The notes beneath the pieces were generated by a model, which was not told where the DNA came from, made no database searches, and saw only the letters and a list, made by a program, of their open reading frames with translations. Both the position numbers and the translations under genes were made by a program. Of a DNA stretch of 28,979 nt, positions 22,698 to 28,979 are shown in pieces (the first letter of the stretch is position 1; each line of letters begins with the position of its first letter). Source of the DNA: Myxococcales bacterium (GTDB lineage Bacteria > Myxococcota_A > UBA9160 > SMWR01); the NCBI GenBank assembly GCA_022571825.1, contig JACZXC010000002.1:1-28979 (forward strand). Reading direction: 5' to 3'.

Positions 22698-23477
22698 TCA
22701 GTTCGGTTCGGGCTTCGCAGCGCTCATGTACGCCGGCTTCTCGCCGCCGCCGTGCATGAGGATGCTGGCGCCGCTCACGTAGCTCGCCAGGGATGACACC
22801 AGAAAGAGGCACACGTCGCCGACGTCGCGGGGTTCGCCCATGCGGCCCAGGGGAACCGTGGCGCCCACGGCCCGAATGCCCTCCTCGTCGCCGTAATGAA
22901 GCTGCGACTGCTCGGTTCGGATCATTCCCGCCGTCACCGCGTTGACCCGCACCTTGGGCGCCCACTCGACCGCCAGCGTCTGGGTGAGACTGAGGAGTCC
23001 CGCCTTTGCGGCTCCGTAGGCGGCGGCACCGGGCGAGGGTCGGAGCGCGGAAACGCTCGCGATGTTGAGGATGACGCCGCCTTCGTCCTGCTTCTGCATC
23101 ACCGCGTTCGCCTTCTGGGAAAAGTTCAGCGGCGCAATCAGATTCAGCCTCAGGATGGCCTCGGAAAACCGGGGCGAGGCGGTCGCCGCGTCGGCGGGGG
23201 GCGCCCCCCCGGCGTTGTTCACGAGGACGTCGAGGCGACCGAAGCGCTCGATCGCGAGATCGATCACGCCGTCGATCTGCGCGAGATCGCGAACGTCGGC
23301 CGCCACGAATACCGCCCTGCGACCGTCTCGTTCCGGCGGCGCCTCGGGCTGCTTGCGACCGCAGATCACGACCTCCGATCCGGCGCCGAGAAAGCGCTCG
23401 ACCACCCCGCGTCCGACACCGCGGCTTCCGCCGGTTACGATCGCGACCTTCCCGGTCATGTCGAGTTCGGAGTTCAC
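22698..23477 (-). CDS. Short-chain dehydrogenase/reductase (SDR)
   Basis: A 259-residue classical SDR: cofactor loop TGGSRGVGRG near residue 15, NNAG after GRLDVLV, catalytic Ser in LNIASVSALR and the Tyr/Lys pair in AAAYGAAKAG, and the C-terminal GRMGEPRDVGDVCLFLVSSLASYVSGASILMHGG typical of beta-oxidation and ketosteroid SDRs. It starts with GTG 23477, 3 bases after the stop of the acyl-CoA dehydrogenase, so it is the last gene of the minus-strand operon. An ATG 18 bases further in is also possible. It probably oxidises a 3-hydroxyacyl-CoA or a hydroxysteroid; the exact substrate is not readable. Confidence 0.88.
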   Translation of the reverse strand: MNSELDMTGKVAIVTGGSRGVGRGVVERFLGAGSEVVICGRKQPEAPPERDGRRAVFVAADVRDLAQIDGVIDLAIERFGRLDVLVNNAGGAPPADAATASPRFSEAILRLNLIAPLNFSQKANAVMQKQDEGGVILNIASVSALRPSPGAAAYGAAKAGLLSLTQTLAVEWAPKVRVNAVTAGMIRTEQSQLHYGDEEGIRAVGATVPLGRMGEPRDVGDVCLFLVSSLASYVSGASILMHGGGEKPAYMSAAKPEPN

Positions 23478-23480
23478 GTC

Positions 23481-24620
23481 TTACAATCCGATGTGTCGAG
23501 CCACCCGTTCGCGGTGGTAGGCGGGATCGCCGAGAAAGATCTCCGTGGAACGGGCGCGTTTGAAATAGAGGTGCAGGTCGTACTCCCAGGTGAATCCCAC
23601 TCCGCCGTGAACCTGAATGCTCTCGGCGGCGCAGTGGAAGTACGCCTCGGAGCAGGCCACCTTCGCGAGGGAAGCCACGGTGGAAAGATCCTCTCGTCCT
23701 TCGGCGGCCACACAGGCGGCGTAGTAGCTGGCCGAGCGCGCGGACTCCACCGCAATCATCATGTCCGCGCAGATGTGTTTGATGGCCTGGAAGGAGCCGA
23801 TGGGCCGGCCGAACTGGACGCGTTGCTTGGCGTACGCGACCGACAGATCCAGACACCGCTGGGCACCCCCCACCTGTTCCGCGGAAAGGGCGACGGCAGC
23901 GAGATCGAGGGTCCGCCCCAGGGCGCTCCAGCCTCGACCTTCCGTGCCCATCAGGGCCGAGGCGGGTACCCGAACGTCGCGCAGCACGATTTCGGACTGG
24001 CGACGGGTCTGGTCCATGGTCGGAAGCGCTCGTCGCTCGAGTCCCGGGGTGTCGGGAGTGACGATGAACAAGCTCACCCCATCCTCACCGGTGCTGCCCT
24101 CCCGACGGGCGGCAATGATGAACAGATCCGCGCAGTGGCCGTCGAGAACGAAGCGCTTGGCTCCGCGGAGAACGAACCCATCGCCCTCCCGTCGGGCGAG
24201 GGCCCGGATGCCCGTCGCCCCCCAGGCGCCGCCGGCCTCGGTCCAGGCCAGCGAGATCCGGGTCCGGCCCTCGGCAACCGCCGGCAGATGCTCTCGCTTC
24301 TGCGCGTCGGTGCCGGCGGCCAGCAGGGCGGTTCCGCCGAGACACACGGTGGAGAAGAAGGGCGCACACAGCAGGGCGCTGCCCATCTCCTCCAACAACG
24401 CCACCAACTCCACCGGGCCGAGGCCCAGGCCTCCGTATTCCTCGGGAATCACCACCGCGGGCCACCCGACCTCGGTGGCGATGCGCCTCCAGACCTCCGG
24501 GTCGTAGCCGAGATCGCTCTCCATGGCGCGCCGCACCTGTTCCGGGGAGGAGTGCTCGGCGAGAAATCCCCGAGCGGACTCCCGGAGCTCTTCCTGCTCC
24601 TGGGTGAACGCGAAGTGCAT
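23481..24620 (-). CDS. Acyl-CoA dehydrogenase (FadE family)
   Basis: A 379-residue acyl-CoA dehydrogenase. N-terminal TQEQEELRESARGFLAEH, then VIPEEYGGLGLGPVELVALLEEMG, ISLAWTEAGGAWG in the FAD/substrate region, and the C-terminal VHGGVGFTWEYDLHLYFKRAR. The TWE.D.HLY ending is the one seen in the smaller subunits of the two-gene steroid dehydrogenases (FadE27/FadE28 type) of actinobacteria, which pair with a larger subunit. No second subunit gene is directly adjacent, so it may act alone or with another FadE in the window. It sits between two SDR genes with gaps of only 3 bases, so the three form one translation unit that desaturates an acyl-CoA and oxidises the resulting hydroxyl. Confidence 0.88.
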   Translation of the reverse strand: MHFAFTQEQEELRESARGFLAEHSSPEQVRRAMESDLGYDPEVWRRIATEVGWPAVVIPEEYGGLGLGPVELVALLEEMGSALLCAPFFSTVCLGGTALLAAGTDAQKREHLPAVAEGRTRISLAWTEAGGAWGATGIRALARREGDGFVLRGAKRFVLDGHCADLFIIAARREGSTGEDGVSLFIVTPDTPGLERRALPTMDQTRRQSEIVLRDVRVPASALMGTEGRGWSALGRTLDLAAVALSAEQVGGAQRCLDLSVAYAKQRVQFGRPIGSFQAIKHICADMMIAVESARSASYYAACVAAEGREDLSTVASLAKVACSEAYFHCAAESIQVHGGVGFTWEYDLHLYFKRARSTEIFLGDPAYHRERVARHIGL

Positions 24621-24623
24621 GGA

Positions 24624-25526
24624 TCAGGATCCGTAGACCTTCTGCGGAGCGAGGGCCTTCCCCAGCAGGTCGTGGACAGCGGCCCCCACCTGGTCGGGCT
24701 GCCAGCGCCGTCCGCCTTCGATCTTCGGACCCTCGCGCCAACCGTCGGCCACGCTGAGGGTTCCCCCGGCGAGCTCGAAGACCCGGCCCGTCACGTCCTT
24801 CGACTCGGCGCTGCCGAGCCAGACCACCAGGGGCGCGATGTTCGCCGGATCCATGGCGTCGAAACCCTCCTCGGGCTTCTTCATCATTTCGGCGAACACC
24901 TGCTCGGTCATTCGGGTACGGGCCGACGGGGCGATGGCGTTGGCGGTGATGCCGTAGCGACCCAGCTCGGCGGCCTGCACCAGGGTGAGCGCGGCAATCC
25001 CCGCCTTGGCCGCCGAGTAGGCGCTCTGGCCGACGCTTCCCTGCAGCCCCGCGCCGGAGCTGGTGTTGATGATGCGAGCATCGACGGGCTCGCCGGACTT
25101 GGACCGCTGGCGCCAGTAGGCGGCGGCATGACGGGAGACCAGGAAGTGTCCCCTCAGGTGGACCCGGATCACCGCGTCCCATTCCTCTTCGGAAGTGCTG
25201 ACGAACATGCGATCGCGCACGATACCGGCATTGTTGACCACGACGTCGAGCCCACCGAATCGGTCGACGGCGGTTTTTACCAGGTCGCGGACCTGGGCCG
25301 AGTCGGCGACATCGGCCCCATCAGCCACCGCCTCGCCGCCCAGGTCTCGGATCTCTTCCACCACCTGGTCCGCCGGCGCGGCGGATCCCCCTTCGCCGCC
25401 AAGCGAGACGCCCAGGTCGTTGACCACGACCTTCGCTCCCTGGCGCGCAAATTCGACGGCGTGCGCGCGACCGATGCCGGCTCCCGCGCCGGTGATGATG
25501 ACCACTCGTCCGTCACACAATTTCAC
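24624..25526 (-). CDS. SDR of the Hsd4A/peroxisomal MFE-2 type
   Basis: A 300-residue SDR: TGAGAGIGRAHAVEFARQGAKVVVNDLG at the N-terminus (about residues 13-40), NNAGIVRDRMF, VHLRGHFLVSRHAAAYWR, Ser in NTSSGAGLQG and YSAAKAG with the catalytic Tyr/Lys. The VVVNDLG and RDRMF elements are shared with the 3-hydroxyacyl-CoA dehydrogenase domain of MFE-2 and with Hsd4A (Rv3502c) and Rv3548c of steroid side-chain breakdown, as I recall them. It starts at GTG 25526 with GGAG 11 bases upstream and ends 3 bases before the acyl-CoA dehydrogenase gene. A 243-base spacer with a long inverted repeat separates it from fadA6. Likely NAD-dependent oxidation of a 3-hydroxyacyl-CoA or 17-hydroxysteroid. Confidence 0.88.
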   Translation of the reverse strand: MKLCDGRVVIITGAGAGIGRAHAVEFARQGAKVVVNDLGVSLGGEGGSAAPADQVVEEIRDLGGEAVADGADVADSAQVRDLVKTAVDRFGGLDVVVNNAGIVRDRMFVSTSEEEWDAVIRVHLRGHFLVSRHAAAYWRQRSKSGEPVDARIINTSSGAGLQGSVGQSAYSAAKAGIAALTLVQAAELGRYGITANAIAPSARTRMTEQVFAEMMKKPEEGFDAMDPANIAPLVVWLGSAESKDVTGRVFELAGGTLSVADGWREGPKIEGGRRWQPDQVGAAVHDLLGKALAPQKVYGS

Positions 25527-25589
25527 TTTTTAGGCTCCGCTCGCTGCGTCTCGCTGTTGGCCCTGATCCGAGATTGGAAAGGGGCGTCG

Positions 25590-25731
25590 GATGCGGCGAG
25601 GGGGGCGGCGGCGAAGTAAAGCGCAGCCCCCGTCGCGCCTGTCGAGGGGTACGTTGACGCCACTCGCGTGACGACTGGCCGGGGCCATCCGGTACCGGCG
25701 AGCCATGAGCCGAAGCCCCCCTCGCCGCATC
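25590..25731. repeat. 142-base segment bounded by a perfect 17-base inverted repeat
   Basis: GATGCGGCGAGGGGGGC at 25590-25606 recurs as its exact complement at 25715-25731. The 108 bases between have no credible gene. The segment fills most of the gap between fadA6 and the SDR gene on the minus strand. It may be a small non-autonomous mobile element (terminal repeats), a folded RNA that tunes expression within the operon, or a terminator that splits it. No target-site duplication was recognised, and it does not have integron attC core sites. Confidence 0.6.
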
Positions 25732-25769
25732 TGGGGGCGTTCCCCAACCTACGCAATGCCGCATCGAGA

Positions 25770-26924
25770 TCAGCCGAGCCGTTCGAGGATCGTGACGTTG
25801 GCCTGGCCGCCGCCTTCGCACATCGTCTGGAGGCCCCAGCGTCCACCGGTGCGCTCGAGTTCGTTGAGCAGCGTGGTCATGAGACGCGTACCCGTACAGC
25901 CGATCGGGTGCCCCAGTGCGATCGCGCCGCCGTTTACATTGACCCGGGCCAGGTCGGCCCCGGTCTCCTTCTGCCAGGCGAGCACGACCGGGGCAAAGGC
26001 CTCGTTGATCTCGATCAGATCGATTTCATCGAGCTGCATCCCAGTCTTCTCGAGTGCGTAGCGCGTGGCGGGGATCGGCGCCGTCAGCATGAAGATCGGA
26101 TCCGCGCCCCGCACGCTGATGTGGTGAACGCGTGCCCGAGGCGTCAGCCCGTGCTCCTTCACGGCCCGCTCGGATGCCACGAGCATGCAGGATGCGCCGT
26201 CGGAGAGTTGACTGGCTACGGCGGCGGTCAGACGTCCCCCCTCTTCCAGAGGCTGCAAACGGGCCATCTTCTCGAGGGTCGTGTCGCGCCGCGGTCCCTC
26301 GTCGGTCGCGACCTCGCCGTAGGCGACGATCTCGTTGTCGAAGCGTCCCTCATCGATCGCACGAATCGCGCGCCGGTGGCTCTCCAAGGCGAACTCCTCC
26401 ATGTCCTTCCGCGACACGTCCCACTTCTCGGCGATCATTTCGGCACCGCGAAACTGCGAGACTTCCTGGGTTCCGTAGCGCTCGACCCAGCCCTTCGAGC
26501 CGCTGAAGGGATCCGAAAAGCCCAGGGGCTCGGCCAGGGTCATCGCAGACGAAATCGGAATCTGGCTCATGTTCTGAACGCCCCCGGCGACGATCAGATC
26601 GTTCGTCCCGCTCATCACCGCCTGCGCCGCGAAGTGCACCGACTGCTGAGACGAGCCGCATTGGCGATCGATGGTGACACCCGGCACTTGGTCGGGAAGC
26701 CCCGCTGCCAGCCAGCAGGTCCGCGCGATATCGCCGGCCTGGGGGCCCAGCGTGTCACAGCAGCCGAAGATGACGTCTTCGACGGCATGGGGATCGATAC
26801 CGGTCCGTTGTATCAGCGCCTGGATGACATGGGCGCCGAGGTCCGCCGAATGTGCCTGGGAGAGCCCCCCGCCCCGCTTGCCCACGGGGGTGCGCACCGC
26901 ATCGATGATGTATGCCTCTGCCAT
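25770..26924 (-). CDS. fadA6: Acetyl-CoA acyltransferase (thiolase) FadA6-like
   Basis: A 384-residue thiolase. The nucleophile is Cys89 in TIDRQCGSSQQ, followed by VAGGVQNMSQIPISSAMT. NEAFAPVVLAWQKE, then NGGAIALGHPIGCTG with the catalytic His, and the second Cys in LQTMCEGGGQANVT complete the active site. VERYGTQEVSQFRGAEMIAEKW and the whole C-terminal third match FadA6 (Rv3556c type), the thiolase of steroid C/D-ring degradation, rather than the side-chain thiolase FadA5. It cleaves a 3-ketoacyl-CoA with CoA to release acetyl-CoA. The ATG at 26924 directly abuts the stop of the preceding acyl-CoA dehydrogenase, so translation is coupled. The conserved residues are all present. Confidence 0.92.
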   Translation of the reverse strand: MAEAYIIDAVRTPVGKRGGGLSQAHSADLGAHVIQALIQRTGIDPHAVEDVIFGCCDTLGPQAGDIARTCWLAAGLPDQVPGVTIDRQCGSSQQSVHFAAQAVMSGTNDLIVAGGVQNMSQIPISSAMTLAEPLGFSDPFSGSKGWVERYGTQEVSQFRGAEMIAEKWDVSRKDMEEFALESHRRAIRAIDEGRFDNEIVAYGEVATDEGPRRDTTLEKMARLQPLEEGGRLTAAVASQLSDGASCMLVASERAVKEHGLTPRARVHHISVRGADPIFMLTAPIPATRYALEKTGMQLDEIDLIEINEAFAPVVLAWQKETGADLARVNVNGGAIALGHPIGCTGTRLMTTLLNELERTGGRWGLQTMCEGGGQANVTILERLG

Positions 26925-27995
26925 TCAGATTTCTCCCGCGTCCGCTCGAAACGTCTCACCCGGGCCGATCCCGACGCCGGGCTCCAGAATCACATCGGCA
27001 ACCCGCTTGCGGTGGAAGCAGCCGAGGCCCCAGGCCTGCTCCAGCGACCAGGCGCGCCGCATCCAGATGTGGAGGTCCTGCTCCCAGGTGTAGCCGATCG
27101 CGCCGTGAACCTGGAGCGCCACCCGGCCGGCGCGGACCGCCGTTTCGCACGCCGCCGCCTTGGCCATCGAAACATGCAGTCCCCGGCGTGCGCCCGAACG
27201 TGCCACTGAATGGGCCGCCCGGTATACCAGGGGCCGCGCGTATTCGAGCCGAACCTGCACGTCGGCCAGCATGTGCTTGACCGCCTGGAACGAGCCGATG
27301 GGCTTTCCGAACTGTTCGCGCTGGCGCGCGTAGGCCACCGCCATCTCGACCAACCGCTCGGTCACCCCGAGCGCCTGGGCGGCACAGCCCAGGGCCCCTC
27401 GTTCGAGAGCGGCCGCCAGCAGATCGCGGCTCCTGGTTCCGGTTGCGACGCGCGTGGCGCGGGAGGGATTCCATTCGACGCTGAAGATTCGACGCGAGGG
27501 GTCGTTTGTGACCTGGCGCGTCAGGCGGGCTTCGTCGCGGGGTACTGCGTGAAGTTCGTCTGCGTGGGTGAGCAAAAGCAGCTGGGCCACGTGGGCATCA
27601 CTGACGAAGGAACTGACCGGATGACCGACGGCGAGGATCGCCTCGCCAACGGCCACCGCCTTGAGCCACTGGTCGCAGAGCTCCCGGTTGTCGAGGCCAA
27701 CGATCAGAGGAACACCGACGGCGGCGGTGGCGATCAATGGCTCCGCCAGCGCAGCGCGTCCGGCCTCCTCGAGCAGCAGGACGAAATCGATCTCGTCCAT
27801 CCCCATGCCCTCGTGGGCCCGGGGCACCCGCAGCCCGCAAATACCGAGCTCCGCCAGCTTCTTCCACAGCGACCGAGACCGTCCGGTTTCGGTCGCCCAC
27901 AGCTCACGCACTCGTCCGGGCGTGCACTCCTTCTCCAGAAAGTCGCGCATGGCCCGCTGAAACAGCAGCTGGTCTTCACTGAAGTCGAAGTGCAT
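26925..27995 (-). CDS. fadE32: Acyl-CoA dehydrogenase, small subunit (FadE32-like)
   Basis: A 356-residue acyl-CoA dehydrogenase starting FDFSEDQLLFQRAMRDFLEKE, with RVPRAHEGMGMDEIDFVLLLEEAGRAALAEPL, AYARQREQFGKPIGSFQAVKHMLADVQ and the C-terminal VHGAIGYTWEQDLHIWMRRAW. The middle beta domain is short and lacks the usual FAD-loop motif (SEP/TEP..GSD), a feature of the non-catalytic or complementary subunit of two-gene steroid dehydrogenases. It follows the FadE31-like gene after 3 bases and abuts fadA6, reproducing the FadE31/FadE32 pairing that acts on ring-opened HIP-CoA products. The numbered name is by context and recollection; FadE28 or FadE33 type cannot be excluded. Confidence 0.78.
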   Translation of the reverse strand: MHFDFSEDQLLFQRAMRDFLEKECTPGRVRELWATETGRSRSLWKKLAELGICGLRVPRAHEGMGMDEIDFVLLLEEAGRAALAEPLIATAAVGVPLIVGLDNRELCDQWLKAVAVGEAILAVGHPVSSFVSDAHVAQLLLLTHADELHAVPRDEARLTRQVTNDPSRRIFSVEWNPSRATRVATGTRSRDLLAAALERGALGCAAQALGVTERLVEMAVAYARQREQFGKPIGSFQAVKHMLADVQVRLEYARPLVYRAAHSVARSGARRGLHVSMAKAAACETAVRAGRVALQVHGAIGYTWEQDLHIWMRRAWSLEQAWGLGCFHRKRVADVILEPGVGIGPGETFRADAGEI

Positions 27996-27998
27996 GCT

Positions 27999-28979
27999 TC
28001 AGCCCCTCGGAAGGCCGAGGATCCGCTCCGCAACCACGTTGCGCTGGATCTCGTTGGTGCCGGCGTAGATGGGTCCGGACAGGGCGAACAGGAAGCCGTC
28101 CAGCCAACCGCCCACACCACCGGCGGCCGGCGCCTCGGGCAGCAGCTCCGCGCGCTCACCCAGGATGCCGAGTGCCGTCTCGTGCATCGTGAGGTCGAGC
28201 TCAGACCAGAAGATCTTGTTCAGACTCGCCTCGCTGCCGATCGCCCCGCCCCCCATCAGCCGCGAAACGGTCCGGTAGGTCTCCAGGGTGTACGCCTCGG
28301 CATCGATCCAGCTGCGAACCACCGCCTCGCGCAGAACCGGGTCGCACGCCTCGGCATTCTCACGGTACAGCTCGACCAGCCTGCGAGCGGTGGCCTGGAA
28401 GCGCGCCGGACTGCGCAGCATCAGACCTCGTTCGAAGCCGGCCGTCGCCATGGCGACCTTCCAGCCCTGATTCTCCTGGCCGAGTCGATGGGAGACCGGA
28501 ACCCGAGCGCCGTCGAAGAAGATCTCGGCGAAGCCCGCCTCCCCATCGAGCTGTTCGATGGGGCGGACCGTGACGCCGGCGGTGTCCAGCGGAACCAGGA
28601 CCAAGCTGAGACCGCGATGGCGTTCCGAGCCGGGGTCGGTCCGAAACAGGCCGAACAGCCAGTCCGCGTAGGCGCCCCGGGAGGCCCAGGTCTTCTGGCC
28701 GTTGATGACGTAGTGATCTCCGTCGCGGAGCGCCGTGGCCCCAATCGCCGCCATGTCGCTTCCGGCGTTGGGCTCGGACCATCCCTGGGCCCAGACTTCC
28801 TCGCTCGACGCCATCTTGGGCAGAAAACGCCGCTTCTGCTCCTCGGTGCCGTACTCCATGATGGTGGGTCCCAGCAGAAAGATCCCGTTCTGGTTGACTC
28901 TCCCCGGAGCGCCGGCGCGGTAGTACTCCTCTTCAAAGATGAGCCACTCGAGTAGATCCGCTCCGCGGCCACCGTACTC
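27999..28979 (-). CDS. fadE31: Acyl-CoA dehydrogenase, large subunit (FadE31-like), N-terminus cut by window edge
   Basis: The frame is open to the last base, so the true start lies outside; 326 codons are visible. It opens within EYGGRGADLLEWLIFEEEYYRAGAPG, then FLPKMASSEEVWAQGWSEPNAGSDMAA, INGQKTWASRGAYADWLFGLF, RGLMLRSPARFQATARRL and the C-terminal GFLFALSGPIYAGTNEIQRNVVAERILGLPRG. The pattern, including the two-Gly loop (GGVGGWLDG) before the last helix, fits FadE31 of the HIP pathway. Ala occupies the Glu position of medium-chain enzymes (YAGT). The downstream FadE32-like gene starts 3 bases after this stop codon, supporting a heteromeric enzyme. An ATG at 28859 is internal and is not the start. 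Confidence 0.85.
   Translation of the reverse strand, partial: EYGGRGADLLEWLIFEEEYYRAGAPGRVNQNGIFLLGPTIMEYGTEEQKRRFLPKMASSEEVWAQGWSEPNAGSDMAAIGATALRDGDHYVINGQKTWASRGAYADWLFGLFRTDPGSERHRGLSLVLVPLDTAGVTVRPIEQLDGEAGFAEIFFDGARVPVSHRLGQENQGWKVAMATAGFERGLMLRSPARFQATARRLVELYRENAEACDPVLREAVVRSWIDAEAYTLETYRTVSRLMGGGAIGSEASLNKIFWSELDLTMHETALGILGERAELLPEAPAAGGVGGWLDGFLFALSGPIYAGTNEIQRNVVAERILGLPRG

Noticed and set aside
22896..25619. A 907-codon open frame on the plus strand across three minus-strand genes
   Set aside because: It is antisense to the SDR, acyl-CoA dehydrogenase and SDR genes, all of which show full family motifs. Its translation has no recognisable domain and the composition typical of a GC-rich shadow frame.
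25590..25731. Integron attC site or folded tRNA-like element
   Set aside because: No GTTRRRY/RYYYAAC core pairs and no tRNA arm pattern were found; only the 17-base inverted ends are solid.
25668..28955. Long plus-strand frames over the thiolase and acyl-CoA dehydrogenase genes
   Set aside because: They are complementary shadows of fadA6 and the FadE genes; no domain, no ribosome-binding site.
1..28979. CRISPR array, phage genes, transposase, rRNA or tRNA
   Set aside because: No regularly spaced repeats, no integrase or DDE-type protein, and no RNA gene signature were seen on either strand.

Overview
This is a GC-rich, tightly packed bacterial segment dominated by steroid/acyl-CoA catabolism. 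Six genes resemble the mycobacterial and rhodococcal genes for degrading the last two steroid rings (C and D, via the propionate intermediate HIP): fadD3, fadE30, ipdF, fadA6 and a fadE31/fadE32-like pair. These are assigned from remembered family sequences, not from a database search. The host does not look like an actinobacterium. It carries hspQ (a proteobacterial-type protein), a PEP-CTERM secreted protein, a DUF3012 lipoprotein and a PQQ-type periplasmic dehydrogenase. I infer an uncultured Gram-negative of the broad proteobacterial/Myxococcota/Binatota type, but the taxon is not decided by the sequence.

Layout. 1-3581 (minus): MFS transporter, KSI-like NTF2-fold protein, F420-type LLM oxidoreductase, and a phytanoyl-CoA dioxygenase cut by the window start. 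3592-5911 (plus): AMP-dependent acyl-CoA ligase and enoyl-CoA hydratase. 5939-6413 (minus): a decayed class II aldolase/short-chain dehydrogenase gene with a nonsense codon and a large internal deletion. 6440-8708 (minus): KstD-like flavoprotein and SRPBCC protein, divergent from a TetR regulator (8798-9400). 9401-10053: a DUF3012 lipoprotein, short repeats and the C-terminal relic of a lipase maturation factor gene. 10054-13202 (minus): fadD3 followed by a second acyl-CoA ligase, overlapping by four bases. 13265-17681 (plus): fadE30, ipdF, MaoC hydratase, PQQ dehydrogenase. 17764-19654 (plus): hspQ and a sulfatase-fold lipoprotein. 19852-22317 (minus): glutamate-family dehydrogenase and PEP-CTERM protein. 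22698-28979 (minus): fadE31-like (cut by the window end), fadE32-like, fadA6, SDR, acyl-CoA dehydrogenase, SDR.

How the genes may work together: FadD3 activates HIP, IpdF and FadE30 carry out redox steps on HIP-CoA, and FadE31/FadE32-like dehydrogenase and FadA6 thiolase act later on the ring-opened acyl-CoAs. The ring-opening genes ipdAB, ipdC and echA20 are not in the window. A candidate operator shared by the TetR/flavoprotein and fadD3/fadE30 divergent promoters suggests the local TetR protein may control both units. No rRNA, tRNA, CRISPR array, integrase or transposase was seen.
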